From: CAXXOK01 sp963678055
Lineage (GTDB): Bacteria > Bacillota > Clostridia > Christensenellales > Aristaeellaceae
Direction: 5' to 3'
Length of the DNA stretch: 64,000 nt
Assembly: GCA_963678055.1 (NCBI GenBank)
Contig: OY782679.1
Coordinates: forward strand, 248,001-312,000
Shown here: one piece after another, positions 12,189 to 21,925 of the stretch
Numbering within the stretch: position 1 is the first letter of the stretch
How the letters are laid out: every line of letters starts with the position of its first letter
Position numbers and translations under genes: made by a program
Notes under the pieces: generated by a model
What the model saw: only the letters and a program-made list of their open reading frames with translations
Database searches by the model: none
Told to the model about the DNA's origin: nothing

Positions 12189-12806
12189 TTATACGGCTTT
12201 GGCCAGCGCTTCAAAGATCAGCGTTCCGGCTACGGCACCGCCGTCGATCAGGCCCAGGGCTTTGTCGCCGTAGTAGGCAGCGCGGCCGTGTACGGCCTTC
12301 ATGTCCTTGGTGCTTTCGGCGCCGGCACGGGCGGCATCGGCGGCAGCCTGCAGAGCAGCGGCAAAGCCTTCCTCCGCATGGGCGGTTATTGCCTTGGCGG
12401 CGGGGTCCAGTGCGTCAAGCACGGTTTTTTGCCCGGGCTTGGAGCCTGCGCGTTCCATAATTTTATCCACACCGACGGTCAGTGCCTGTGCAAACAGGGC
12501 GGCGTCGGCGGTTTCGTTGCCTTTCAGCGTGCGGGCCATGCCCATCATCATCACCGACAAAATCGTGCCAAGCGACGATGGCGCAGCCTCGTTAAAGGCT
12601 TTGGAGCAGCCGACCAGCAGCTTACCCAGATCGGGTTCCTCGCTGGCAGAGGCAGAGGCGTACGCAGCGGCAAACCCTTCATCCATGGAGATGCCCAGGT
12701 CGCCATCGCCGTTGCGCTGATCCAGCGATATCAGGTAGTCGCGGTTCTGTTTCATGATATCGGCAACCGCGCCCAGCGCGGTGGTAAATGTAGTTGCGTT
12801 CAGCAT
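12189..12806 (-). CDS. dhaL: Dihydroxyacetone kinase, ADP/ATP-binding subunit DhaL
   Basis: The 205-residue all-helical protein is the full length of a DhaL subunit. The nucleotide and magnesium site is visible as D29 and GDGDLG (33-38), where most DhaL proteins have GDGDHG, followed by the helix SMDEGFAAAY. The AAPSSLGTILSVMMMGMA segment also fits the family's phosphate-binding helix cap. DhaL transfers phosphate to the ketose held by DhaK. It starts 11 bases after the dhaK stop on the same strand and is the last gene before the terminator. No DhaM or other EI/HPr-type donor gene is nearby, so the source of the phosphoryl group is open: either a DhaM elsewhere or direct use of ATP. Confidence 0.88.
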   Translation of the reverse strand: MLNATTFTTALGAVADIMKQNRDYLISLDQRNGDGDLGISMDEGFAAAYASASASEEPDLGKLLVGCSKAFNEAAPSSLGTILSVMMMGMARTLKGNETADAALFAQALTVGVDKIMERAGSKPGQKTVLDALDPAAKAITAHAEEGFAAALQAAADAARAGAESTKDMKAVHGRAAYYGDKALGLIDGGAVAGTLIFEALAKAV

Positions 12807-12817
12807 AGGAAGCTCCT

Positions 12818-13828
12818 TTACAGGTTGGCGTTGGTATAAAACGGGGTGCTGGCGGGCGCGCGCAGCAGGATTTCCAGCTCATCGTCCAGCTTGAAGAAGG
12901 TCACGGACAGCCCGGCCATCTCCATGGAGGTCGCGTACTCGCCCACATGGGGCATAATCAGGCGTACGCCTTTTTCCGTCAGCAGCTGGTGCACGCGGCG
13001 GTAGACAATCAGCAGTTCTTCCTTGGGGGTTGCGCCCAGGCCATTGACCATCACCGAAAGGGTATCGCCCTTGGACAGCGGCATATCGGCCAGCAGTTTT
13101 TCCACCATCGTGTCGGTCAGGTTGTCAGCGGTGGTCATCTGCTTGACTTCGATGCCCGGCTCGCCATGGATGCCCATGCCGATTTCCACTTCGTCGTCCT
13201 TGATGGAGAAGGTCGGCTTGCCAACCTCCGGCACAATGCAGGGCGACAGCGCAATGCCCATGGTACGGATGTTATCCAGCGCCTTCTGGGTGACATCGGC
13301 GACCTCCTCCAGCGAGCGGCCTTCATCGGCGGCTGCGCCGGCAATTTTGAATGCGTACACCATACCGGCCACACCGCGGCGGCGGGACGCTTCTTCCGGC
13401 GGGGCGGAGGCAACATCATCCGTCACACGTACAGTGCGGGTTTTGATGTCGTCTTCCAGATCCACGGTTTCGCATGCCATGTCAAAGTTCATGTTGTCGC
13501 CGCCGTAGTTGCCGTACAGGCACAATACGCCGCTGCCGCGATCGCACGCCTTAATGGCATCGGCCATCTTTTGTGACGAAGGCGAGGCAAACACGTTGCC
13601 TACGGCGCAGGCATCCAGCATGCCGCTGCCAACATAGCCTAAAAACACGGGCAGGTGGCCGCTGCCACCCCCGGTGACGATGCCGACTTTGTTGTCCCGT
13701 ACGGGTTTGGCGTTGATTACAACGCGCTTGTCCCCGGCCAAATACTGCAGCCTGTCGCCATAGGCGGCCATGATGCCGTCCATCACTTCATCCACAAAAG
13801 CGGCGGGTTGATTGATTACTTTCTTCAT
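12818..13828 (-). CDS. dhaK: Dihydroxyacetone kinase, substrate-binding subunit DhaK
   Basis: The 336-residue protein has the DhaK features: the TGGGSGHLPVF loop (residues 52-62) that holds the substrate phosphate acceptor, LYGNYGGDNMNFDMA (about 104-118), and GMGIHGEPG with His221, the residue that binds the ketose covalently as a hemiaminal. It would phosphorylate dihydroxyacetone or a related short ketose such as erythrulose. It lies between gntR and dhaL in the minus-strand operon, 53 bases after gntR. Start at ATG 13828 follows AAAGGGGG. The family is certain, the substrate is inferred. Confidence 0.92.
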   Translation of the reverse strand: MKKVINQPAAFVDEVMDGIMAAYGDRLQYLAGDKRVVINAKPVRDNKVGIVTGGGSGHLPVFLGYVGSGMLDACAVGNVFASPSSQKMADAIKACDRGSGVLCLYGNYGGDNMNFDMACETVDLEDDIKTRTVRVTDDVASAPPEEASRRRGVAGMVYAFKIAGAAADEGRSLEEVADVTQKALDNIRTMGIALSPCIVPEVGKPTFSIKDDEVEIGMGIHGEPGIEVKQMTTADNLTDTMVEKLLADMPLSKGDTLSVMVNGLGATPKEELLIVYRRVHQLLTEKGVRLIMPHVGEYATSMEMAGLSVTFFKLDDELEILLRAPASTPFYTNANL

Positions 13829-13881
13829 CCTGCATCCCCCTTTGATTGTTATAATATTCTATTGAATCCCGGCGGACCGGC

Positions 13882-14517
13882 TTAATCGCTGATCATCGCG
13901 TCGCCAAACGACTCGATATCTTCCTTAAGCAAACGGCTGGCCAGGGATACGTCGCTCTCCTGCAAGGCGTTGGTAATTTTGATATGGGTTTCGTTATCGA
14001 AATGAAAGCGCACGCGGCGCCATTTATCCCAGTAAAACTGCGCGTAGGCGCGCTTGAGGACGGACAAACTCTGCTTGACCTGCTCGTAGCAGTAGCGGTT
14101 GCCGCTGAGCCGCAGCAAATGCAAGTGAAACTTAGAGTTATCCTCCCAGGAATCCCACACATCCTGATCCTGGGCCGGGGTCAGGCTTTTCATGAACTTG
14201 ATCAAATCGACCAGGTTCTGCTTGCTGGCCTTTTCAAACACCAGCTGCAAGCTTTGGCATTCCACCATAATGCGGAACTGTAGAATATTGCGGACCTCGG
14301 TCTCGGTCAGGGTGACGATCTCATACCCGTAGCGCGGTATGCTGCGCAGTACGTTTTCGCAGCGCAGCTCGCCCAGCGCATCGCGTATGGTGGACTTGGT
14401 CACGCCGTATTTGTCCATCAGGCTGCGCTCGGTCAGCATACCCTGCTTGCGGTATTCTCCCCGAATAATATCCTGGACGATATCATGTTTAATTTCCTTT
14501 TTCGGATTTTTATCCAT
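13882..14517 (-). CDS. GntR-family (FCD/FadR-type) transcriptional regulator
   Basis: The 211-residue protein has an N-terminal winged helix (about residues 5-70; TERSLMDKYGVTKSTIRDALGELRCENVL is the recognition region in the GntR consensus) and a helical C-terminal FCD-like effector domain with several histidines that usually bind a metal and a carboxylate ligand. The ATG at 14517 is used; extension upstream would enter the SDR gene. It lies 2 bases after the SDR stop and before dhaK, inside the operon it probably controls. A TGGTCGACCA palindrome, the FadR-subfamily operator shape, lies in the operon promoter at 22220-22248, which supports autoregulation of the whole unit. Confidence 0.88.
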   Translation of the reverse strand: MDKNPKKEIKHDIVQDIIRGEYRKQGMLTERSLMDKYGVTKSTIRDALGELRCENVLRSIPRYGYEIVTLTETEVRNILQFRIMVECQSLQLVFEKASKQNLVDLIKFMKSLTPAQDQDVWDSWEDNSKFHLHLLRLSGNRYCYEQVKQSLSVLKRAYAQFYWDKWRRVRFHFDNETHIKITNALQESDVSLASRLLKEDIESFGDAMISD

Positions 14518-14519
14518 GC

Positions 14520-15308
14520 TTATGATCGTCCTTTCATTTGATATGAATATTCGGGATTGAGCACGACGTTGCTGCCGCCGGAGATTTCCAGGGAGGTTCC
14601 CGTAATATAGGACGCACGGGGGGAACACAGAAAGGCAATCGGCTCGGCAATCTCCCGTGGCTGGGCCATGCGGCGCAGCAGGATGCCCGGGGTGCGTGCG
14701 TCCAGCTCGGCCTGGGTAATGGAGGCGGCAACCTTGGGTGTTTCAGTAAAGCCCGGCAGCACCGCGTTCACCCGGATGCCGTAGGCGGCGAACTCCGCTG
14801 CAAACATGGTGGATAACGCAGCCACGGCGGCCTTCAGCGGCCCGTACAGGGTGCTGCGCCCGGCGGTACCGCTGCGCGCGGCCAGCGAGCTGACGTTGAC
14901 AATCGCGCCGCCGCGTTCCTTCATATACGAAAATGCTGTTTGGCAGCCAAAAACCACGGTGTGAAAGTTTACGCTTTCGGTGGCCGTGATTTCCTCTGCT
15001 GTATAGAAAGCCCCCTTGCGGGGTATGCTGGCACCAACGTTGTTGACCCAGCAATCAATGCCGCCGAAGCGATCGGCGACGGCTTTGGCAAAAGCGGACA
15101 GGGACAGTTCGTCCGCGGCATCCGCTTCAAAGGCGAAAATCTCTCCGAGGGTGTTTAAAGACGCGTATGCCGCTGTGAGCTTCCTGTGATCCCGGGCGCA
15201 AATGGCAACGCGCGCACCCTCGGAGAGGAACGTCTCGGCAGTCGCAAGTCCAATGCCTTGACTTGCGCCCGTTATCACCACTGTTTTACCTGCCAGTTCG
15301 AGTTCCAG
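14520..15308 (-). CDS. Short-chain dehydrogenase/reductase, probable CTG start
   Basis: The protein (262 residues if started at CTG 15308) is a classical SDR: TGASQGIG cofactor loop, VNNVGAS, catalytic Ser in VNVSSLAARS, YGPLK (Tyr and Lys, YxxxK), and a C-terminal GGSN. It would oxidise or reduce an alcohol or ketone with NAD(P). There is no ATG, GTG or TTG at the right place: GGAGGA (complement of 15316-15321) is seven bases before a CTG that gives the normal N-terminus MELELAGKTVVITG. The GTG at 15281 would delete the first beta strand. It follows the desulfidase-like gene by 23 bases and is followed by gntR after 2 bases. Substrate unknown; a polyol or hydroxy acid feeding DhaK is an attractive guess. 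Confidence 0.85.
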   Translation of the reverse strand: MELELAGKTVVITGASQGIGLATAETFLSEGARVAICARDHRKLTAAYASLNTLGEIFAFEADAADELSLSAFAKAVADRFGGIDCWVNNVGASIPRKGAFYTAEEITATESVNFHTVVFGCQTAFSYMKERGGAIVNVSSLAARSGTAGRSTLYGPLKAAVAALSTMFAAEFAAYGIRVNAVLPGFTETPKVAASITQAELDARTPGILLRRMAQPREIAEPIAFLCSPRASYITGTSLEISGGSNVVLNPEYSYQMKGRS

Positions 15309-15331
15309 CGTAATCTCCTCCGATTTGGCCG

Positions 15332-16636
15332 TTAGTCTCCCATCATGATATCCAGGATCTCGGAATCTGTCGACCGCATGCCGTCGCGGCCCATTTTCCC
15401 TATGGCCTGGATGGTTTTTTCTACATCGGTACGGACCAACCCTTCTCCGGGGGCGAAAACCCCGCCGTTCTGTTGCAGATCAAACGCCATAAACGCCGTA
15501 TCCAGCGCCGAGGCGATTTTCGCCGCACAGGAGGGTTTGGCGCCGTCGCAGACCATACCGCCGATGGTGGTGATGGTGTTGGTGATGGTGTTTGCGATCG
15601 CCTCGTAGCCGTAGCCCATGAGGTACGCTACGCCGCAAACGGCACCGGTCGCAGCGCTGGTTGCGCCGCAGTAGGCCGATAGATATCCTAGAAACCGTTT
15701 CTGATGGATGGAAATGAGGTTGGACACGACCAGCGCCCGCAGGAGCTTGTCGTGGCTTACGCCTAGGCCCTTGGCGTATTCCAGCACCGGCAGGGATACG
15801 GTCAGGCCCTGGTTGCCGCTGCCGGAGTTGATGACTACCGGCATGGGACAGCCGCTCATTCTGGCGTCGGACCCGGCAGCCGCCATGGCGCAGGCACGCA
15901 CAGTCAGGTTCACTTCATCGCCCTTAAGCTTTCTCAGCAGGGCTTTGCCTACGCGTACGCCGTAATCGTTCTTCAGGCCTTCGTTGGCGATGCTGAGGTT
16001 GGCGTCAATCTGCGCTTCCAGGGGTTTGCGCACCAGATCCAAGTCCACGGTATCGGCAAAAACCAGAATGTCTTCTACGTTGAGCAGTTCCTTTAGCGTG
16101 CTGACATCATCCGAGGAGGGATCGACACTGCGCTGCTTACTCTGAATGGATAGAGCTTCGCCGTCGCGCTCCATGGCGATGATGTGGGTATGGTCGCCGC
16201 GAATCTTGACCAGCGCGCTGTGTCCGCCGCCCTGCATGGCGACTTCAATGTCCAGGGTATCGTCGCCGGCCAGAATGCCGCTGCGGCAAAACGCTTTGTC
16301 CTGCATTAGCGTGGCAAGCTCGGCGCGGTGTGCATCGGTGATACCGGCCAGTACATCCAGATTCTTGTCCGGATCGCCGCCGATGGCGCCCAGCACGGCC
16401 GCCACGTCGATGCCTTTGAGTCCGCCCGAACCCGGGACGATAACGCCTTTGGCGTTTTTAATGATGTTACCGGAGCAGTTCACCTGCATCGCCTCGGGGG
16501 TTACGCCTAAAATCTGGCGGGCTTTGGCCGCGCAATAGGCAATGGCGATGGGTTCGGTACAGCCGGTTGCCGGGATGAGTTCCTTTTGGATAATCTGCGC
16601 ATACGCGCGCATGGTTTGATCGTCTATCGTTTTCAT
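15332..16636 (-). CDS. L-cysteine desulfidase / L-serine dehydratase-like iron-sulfur enzyme (CyuA/UPF0597 family)
   Basis: The 434-residue protein matches the CyuA/YhaM (UPF0597) family, homologous to the alpha chain of iron-sulfur L-serine dehydratase. Visible are ATGCTEPIAIAYC near residue 24, the SGNIIKNAKGV and PGSGGLKG segments, and the cluster-binding cysteines in SGCPMP, YCGATSAATGA and GMVCDGAKPSCA. Members cleave L-cysteine to pyruvate, ammonia and sulfide, or dehydrate serine. It lies between livF (45 bases) and the SDR in the operon, so its amino-acid substrate is probably delivered by the Liv-type importer. The neighbouring ATC-hydrolase-like gene makes cysteine the most interesting candidate. 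Start at ATG 16636 behind GGAAAGG. Confidence 0.85.
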   Translation of the reverse strand: MKTIDDQTMRAYAQIIQKELIPATGCTEPIAIAYCAAKARQILGVTPEAMQVNCSGNIIKNAKGVIVPGSGGLKGIDVAAVLGAIGGDPDKNLDVLAGITDAHRAELATLMQDKAFCRSGILAGDDTLDIEVAMQGGGHSALVKIRGDHTHIIAMERDGEALSIQSKQRSVDPSSDDVSTLKELLNVEDILVFADTVDLDLVRKPLEAQIDANLSIANEGLKNDYGVRVGKALLRKLKGDEVNLTVRACAMAAAGSDARMSGCPMPVVINSGSGNQGLTVSLPVLEYAKGLGVSHDKLLRALVVSNLISIHQKRFLGYLSAYCGATSAATGAVCGVAYLMGYGYEAIANTITNTITTIGGMVCDGAKPSCAAKIASALDTAFMAFDLQQNGGVFAPGEGLVRTDVEKTIQAIGKMGRDGMRSTDSEILDIMMGD

Positions 16637-16681
16637 AGTATGCCTTTCCGGCTTACGATGGTACGGGCGCAGCGAAAAATG

Positions 16682-17400
<719 letters not shown>

Positions 17401-17404
<4 letters not shown>

Positions 17405-18210
17405 TTACCGGCACCTCCCGCAGTCATTGCCTTGCCAAAGTACGCCGTTTGCACCTCTACGTTATTGCGTACTTCGTCCGGCGTGCCTTCCAGAATCTTC
17501 TGCCCGAAGTTCAGCACCAGAATCCGGTTGCAGGAGTTCATAATAAAGCGCATGTCATGCTCAATAACGGCAATGGTGTAGCCGTCGGCGTTGAGCGCTT
17601 TGATGAACTCCATCAGCCCGCTGGTTTCCTGCGGGTTCATCCCGGCGGCCGGTTCGTCCAGCAGCAGGATCTTGGGGTCCAGCGCCAGCGCGCGCGCGAT
17701 TTCCACCTTGCGCTGCATGCCGTAAGACAGATTACCCGCCAGCACATCGCTGCTGTGGTCCAGACCGATGCGCTTTAGGATTTCCATGCTCTTTTCGGTG
17801 GTATAGGCTTCGGTTTGCTTATAAGTTTTTGTGTGGAAAATGGCATCGGCCAGGTTTGTTTTGGTTTTAATATGGCAGCCGATTTTCACGTTTTCCAGCA
17901 CCGTCATAAACTTAAAGATCTGCAGGTTCTGGAAGGTGCGTGCAATGCGCTTTTTGGCTACAAGCGAGGCGTTCATTGCGGTGATATCTTCGCCGCAGAA
18001 GTGTATTTTACCTTTGGTTGGCGTGAAAATACCCGTGCACATATTAAAGAATGTGGTTTTGCCCGCGCCATTGGGGCCGATGATGCCGAAAATATCGCCC
18101 TGACAAATCTGCATGTCTACATTATCTACGGCTTTAATACCGCCGAAATACTTGCTGATTCCCTTGGATTCAAGCAGCACGTTGGGGTCGCTATGTATTG
18201 TCTGGGTCAT
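17401..18210 (-). CDS. livG: Branched-chain-type amino acid ABC transporter ATPase LivG
   Basis: The 269-residue ATPase starts at the ATG at 18210, overlapping the livM stop by four bases; in-frame upstream starts fall within livM. Visible motifs are GPNGAGKTTFFNMCTGIFTPTKG (Walker A), LSYGMQRKVEIARAL (signature), ILLLDEPAAGMNPQET (Walker B) and VIEHDM. The AAGMNPQE sequence and the C-terminal HAAT extension are typical for LivG. Confidence 0.92.
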
Positions 18211-19199
18211 GCTTTCAGGCCCTCCCTTTGCGGCTTGCGCTTGATTTTGCCGCCCGCGAGCATCGATTGCGATGCGCCTGCAATGCCCTGGGGTCGCACC
18301 CACATCATCATGATGATGATCACGGCGTAAATCACATACCGCCACGCCTCCAGGAAGCGGAGGGTTTCGGTGAGGATGGTTACGATGACGCTGCCGACGA
18401 TGGGCCCGATCAGGGTGCCTTGGCCGCCGATAACGACCATCGCCAGTACGTTAAACCCGGCGTCCAGTGAGAACTGGCTGGCTTCGATGTAGTTGACGAA
18501 CGGTGCGTATGCCGCGCCGACCACACCGGCCCAGAATGCGCCGTACATGAAGTTCAGGCTTTTGTAGAAGCTGGTTTCCACGCCCAGAGAACGGGCGGCA
18601 ATCTGATCCTCGCGAATGGAAATCCATGCGCGACCCACACGGGACTTGAGCACCCGGCGGGTGATGACCAGGAACAAAATCGCAATCACTAGGAAAATGA
18701 AGTAGTAGTACTTGGGGCGGAAGGTATCTAGGCCGAACAGCCACGGATAGGGTACGTTTTTAATGCCCAGTGCGCCGCCGGTGACGGGCTGCCAGGTCTG
18801 GGCGATGACGCGGATGATCTCCGAGGCACCCAGGGTGACCACCGCCAGGTAAATGCCGTTCAGCTTGAGCGTCGGCAGCGCAACGATCAGACCGACTAAC
18901 GCGGCAAACATCCCGGCAATGGGCAGCAACAGCCAAAAATCGATGGCGAACTTGGTGGACAGGATGGCGCAGGTATACGCGCCGATGGCAAAGAACCCCG
19001 CCTGACCTAGGTTAAACTGGCCGGAGTAGCCATTGATTACGTTCAGCGAACCCGCTAGGGTGGTAAACATCAAAATGTTGCAGGCGTAGCGCACATACAG
19101 CGCTTTTTTCACCACGAAGGGCAGCACGCACAGTGCAACCAGCAGTAGCAGGATCGCGATGACTCTGTATTTGTATAAAAACTCTTTTATGTTGCTCAT
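18207..19199 (-). CDS. livM: Branched-chain-type amino acid ABC transporter permease LivM
   Basis: The 330-residue integral membrane protein has about nine hydrophobic segments, with the LivM signature LNVINGYSGQFNLGQAGFFAIGAY and the coupling region ITRRVLKSRVGRAWISIREDQIAARSLG. It forms the channel with LivH. Start and stop each overlap their neighbours by four bases. Confidence 0.92.
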   Translation of the reverse strand: MSNIKEFLYKYRVIAILLLLVALCVLPFVVKKALYVRYACNILMFTTLAGSLNVINGYSGQFNLGQAGFFAIGAYTCAILSTKFAIDFWLLLPIAGMFAALVGLIVALPTLKLNGIYLAVVTLGASEIIRVIAQTWQPVTGGALGIKNVPYPWLFGLDTFRPKYYYFIFLVIAILFLVITRRVLKSRVGRAWISIREDQIAARSLGVETSFYKSLNFMYGAFWAGVVGAAYAPFVNYIEASQFSLDAGFNVLAMVVIGGQGTLIGPIVGSVIVTILTETLRFLEAWRYVIYAVIIIMMMWVRPQGIAGASQSMLAGGKIKRKPQREGLKA

Positions 19200-20083
19200 A
19201 CGCGGTTCCCCCTTTTGGCAGCAAAGCCCTGCGGACGGATAACCAGAATCAGGATCAGGAACCCGAACGCGAATACATCGCGGAAGGTAGCCGAGCTGAT
19301 TGTGATGCCGAGGTTTTCAATAATCCCCATGCACAGGCCGCCAAACGCCGACAGGCGTATATCGACAAGGCCGCCCAGCACCGACGCAGAAAACGCCTTC
19401 ATGCTGAACCCGCCCCACATGGTGGATGATACAGCATAGTAGTAGATGGACAAAAGGATGCCCGCGATGCCGCCAAAGGCGCAGCCAAGGCTGTTGCCCA
19501 GCATGGCGGTGGACTTAACATTGATGCCCATCAGGTAGGCGGCTTGCTTGTTCTGGCTGACGGCGCGCAGCGCAACGCCCCAGCGGGTGCGATTGAAAAA
19601 CAGTGTCAGGCTGACCGCAAACAAGATGACCAGTCCCATGACAACAATTTGCAGTAGCTTAAAGTCCAGCGTAACCGAACCGAGGCTAAGGTGATAGGTT
19701 TCGTTGTTGATAATATTAATAACCGGTTTGAGTTCCGGACCGAATACGATTTGAGCCAGGTTTCTTAGCAGCATGCTAAACCCGATTGTGCAAAGCAGCG
19801 AGATATGCCTGGGTGCATTAAAGAATTTTTCATAGCAAACTTTATACACCGCAATACCAACGATAAAGGAACTTGAAAAGGCCAGTACAATGGCCAGCGG
19901 CAGGTTGTTACCAAAATACATGAAACTATAGTATGCGCTAAAGGCACCGATCATCATAATTTCGCCGTAGGCGAAGGTTACCATGCCTACCACGCCGACG
20001 ATGACGGAATAGCCAATCGCCATCAGGGCGTAAATCGAGCCCTGGCAAATGCCGTTGACAAGTTGGTTGAGTACGTATTCCAT
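19196..20083 (-). CDS. livH: Branched-chain-type amino acid ABC transporter permease LivH
   Basis: The 295-residue membrane protein has the LivH pattern QLVNGICQGSIYALMAIGYSVIVGVVGMVTFAYGE at the N-terminus and RTRWGVALRAVSQNKQAAYLMGINV as the ATPase-contact loop, with about eight membrane segments. The start ATG at 20083 follows AAAGGAGGAAGT. It is separated from the binding-protein gene by 123 bases that contain a stable hairpin. Confidence 0.92.
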   Translation of the reverse strand: MEYVLNQLVNGICQGSIYALMAIGYSVIVGVVGMVTFAYGEIMMIGAFSAYYSFMYFGNNLPLAIVLAFSSSFIVGIAVYKVCYEKFFNAPRHISLLCTIGFSMLLRNLAQIVFGPELKPVINIINNETYHLSLGSVTLDFKLLQIVVMGLVILFAVSLTLFFNRTRWGVALRAVSQNKQAAYLMGINVKSTAMLGNSLGCAFGGIAGILLSIYYYAVSSTMWGGFSMKAFSASVLGGLVDIRLSAFGGLCMGIIENLGITISSATFRDVFAFGFLILILVIRPQGFAAKRGNRV

Positions 20084-20132
20084 ACTTCCTCCTTTGATAT
20101 ACCAAGGATAAGGAAGAGCCTGTTGGGCCTAG

Positions 20133-20169
20133 CGCCGGGAGCGGGCAAAAGGGAGGCCTGCTCCCGGCG
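20133..20169 (-). promoter_or_regulatory. Intercistronic hairpin between livJ and livH
   Basis: CGCCGGGAGC (20133-20142) and GCTCCCGGCG (20160-20169) form a perfect 10-bp stem with no T-run. Such hairpins protect the binding-protein mRNA and lower permease expression, consistent with the stoichiometry of ABC importers. Confidence 0.65.
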
Positions 20170-20206
20170 ATGGCCGGACTGGGTGGTCAGTCGTACAGGT
20201 CAGAAA

Positions 20207-21346
20207 TTATTCCTGGCTGTAGTCAAAGCCTTCCAGAATGACCCACTGGCTGTCCACAACGCCGCAGATGAGGTAATCGCGGGCGATGTCGCCGGCTTCC
20301 TCAAACTGGATACGGCCGGTCAAACCGGTGAATTCGATGGTCTTGAGAGCGTCGTTGATGGCATCGCGGGTGACTTCGCCGTCGCCGATGGACTCGATCG
20401 CGGTGGCGATCAGATAGGCGGTGTCATACGCGCAGGCCGGGTGCACGGTGGGCTGGAAGCCTGCCGCTTCAACAAACTTGTCTTTCCAGGCGTTCAGATC
20501 TTCGTTCGTGGGATCAAAGAAGAACGGCGAGGTTGCGATCAGGTTGTTGGGGTCGATGAGCTGACCCAGAAGCTGTTCGGAGGTTCCCGGTCCAAGGGCA
20601 ACGTGCGGTACATCCCAGCCAGCCGAATCGGCGGCGTTGAAGATGGCGGACACGGGCAGGCCCTGGTCCATGACAACCAGCACTTCGGGCTCGTAAGCCT
20701 TCACTTTGGTGATGATGGAGGAGAAGTCGGTCTCATCGGACTTGTACTTTTCTTCCATGACTTCCAGACCTTCCAGATCAGCCTGCGCTTTGAAGTTGGA
20801 GAACGCGGACTGGCCCCAGTCGCTGTCAACGCGGATGACGGCAATTTTGGTGGCGCCCAGATACTTTTTGAGCACATAGGTGGCCAGGAAGGGAGCTTCC
20901 TTGTCCTGACGGCCCATGATGGAGTAGGTGTAGGGGCTCATGCCGGCGTAGTCCGAAGCGGATGCGGTGGGCGAGAGCTGCACCAGGCCGTAACGGTCTA
21001 CGATGGGGGCGTTGGCTTTACAGCAGCCGGAGGAAAAGTCGCCCAGGATCGCGAGGATTTCATCGTCTTCGGCAAACGCGGTCGCCATGTTGGAGCTCAC
21101 CACGGGGTCACCTGCGGTGTCTTTAACGTCGATCGACAGCATATAGCCGTTGGCGCCGCCGGCGGCGTTGATTTCGTCAATCGCCATTTGCCAGGCAATT
21201 TGGAATCCCGTGCCGTACTCGGCGTAGTTGCCGGTCAGCGGAGCGAGGCCCCCAAGCTTGATGGTGCCTTTTTCGGCCGTTGCGGGCAGTACTGCCAGGG
21301 AAAGAAGCAGTACGACGGTCAGGAACAGAGCAGCCAGTTTCTTCAT
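20207..21346 (-). CDS. livJ: Amino acid ABC transporter substrate-binding protein (LivJ/K type)
   Basis: The start is the ATG at 21346 behind AAAGGAGAGATATCC; longer frames lack a site. The 379-residue product has a signal peptide (KKLAALFLTVVLLLSLAVLPATA) without a lipobox cysteine. The mature part shows the type I periplasmic fold of the leucine-binding family: IKLGGLAPLTGNYAEYGTG, INAAGGANGYMLSIDVKDTAGDP, VVSSNMATAFAEDDEILAILGDFSSGCC and later PACAYDTAYLIATAI. Ligand cannot be told from sequence; the operon content suggests a small sulfur- or nitrogen-containing carboxylate. The lack of a visible lipid anchor in a Gram-positive-type organism is unusual. Confidence 0.88.
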   Translation of the reverse strand: MKKLAALFLTVVLLLSLAVLPATAEKGTIKLGGLAPLTGNYAEYGTGFQIAWQMAIDEINAAGGANGYMLSIDVKDTAGDPVVSSNMATAFAEDDEILAILGDFSSGCCKANAPIVDRYGLVQLSPTASASDYAGMSPYTYSIMGRQDKEAPFLATYVLKKYLGATKIAVIRVDSDWGQSAFSNFKAQADLEGLEVMEEKYKSDETDFSSIITKVKAYEPEVLVVMDQGLPVSAIFNAADSAGWDVPHVALGPGTSEQLLGQLIDPNNLIATSPFFFDPTNEDLNAWKDKFVEAAGFQPTVHPACAYDTAYLIATAIESIGDGEVTRDAINDALKTIEFTGLTGRIQFEEAGDIARDYLICGVVDSQWVILEGFDYSQE

Positions 21347-21427
21347 GGATATCTCTCCTTTCAGTATAACCTCTATGATAGATGCAGCATACGCTGCCGA
21401 GGTTTGGGGTAAGAAAACCAAGCCGGT

Positions 21428-21925
21428 TTATTTTTTGAAGTGTAGTTTGCAGCTTTCGCAGCCCTTGGCAATGGTATCGCCAAGGTCAAGCTCCAGGCCC
21501 ATCGCCTTGGCAATGCCGCGGTCGCCGTCCATGGCCATATCACACAGAAGGGAAATGCGCTCATCGTCAAAGCCAAGTTTCTTCCAGGCCGATACCAGGG
21601 CACAGTAGTGGAAGTCCACGGTCACGTTGTTGTGGTCGGCTTTGATGTTGTCCATATTGAACGTCTGCGGGCCTAGGCAGGATTCATCACCCAGGAACGC
21701 GTTTTTGAAATCCGTGCAGTTATCGGGGTCGGGGCACATGGCCTTAAAACGCTCACCGTGCATCAAGCCGGTGCGCATAATGGCACGGCGTACGATGGGT
21801 TCGGCGTCGATGCCGGCTTTGACCATTTCATCATAAATCAGGCCCATCCAGGTTGCGCGGTGCTCGATTTGGGCGCGGTTTACATCGGTGATTTCTGCCA
21901 CGGGGTTTGCTTCGTTCTTGATCAT
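21428..21925 (-). CDS. L-2-amino-thiazoline-4-carboxylic acid (ATC) hydrolase-family protein
   Basis: The 165-residue protein resembles the ATC hydrolase family of Firmicutes, with the characteristic ending DMAMDGDRGIAKAMGLELDLGDTIAKGCESCKLHFKK and the HYCALVSAWKKLG segment. Cysteines at MCPDPDNC, ESCLG, HYCAL, LLCDM and GCESC are prominent. Characterised relatives open the thiazoline ring of ATC on the way to L-cysteine, but most family members are untested. It is the first gene of the operon, 81 bases before the binding-protein gene, behind GAGGAGG. Together with the desulfidase-like gene this suggests a route from a cyclic or carbamoylated cysteine derivative to pyruvate, ammonia and sulfide. 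Confidence 0.72.
   Translation of the reverse strand: MIKNEANPVAEITDVNRAQIEHRATWMGLIYDEMVKAGIDAEPIVRRAIMRTGLMHGERFKAMCPDPDNCTDFKNAFLGDESCLGPQTFNMDNIKADHNNVTVDFHYCALVSAWKKLGFDDERISLLCDMAMDGDRGIAKAMGLELDLGDTIAKGCESCKLHFKK

Noticed and set aside
20063..21412. 449-codon open frame antisense to livJ
   Set aside because: Same pattern: Gly/Val/His-rich translation opposite a clear binding protein, without start signals.
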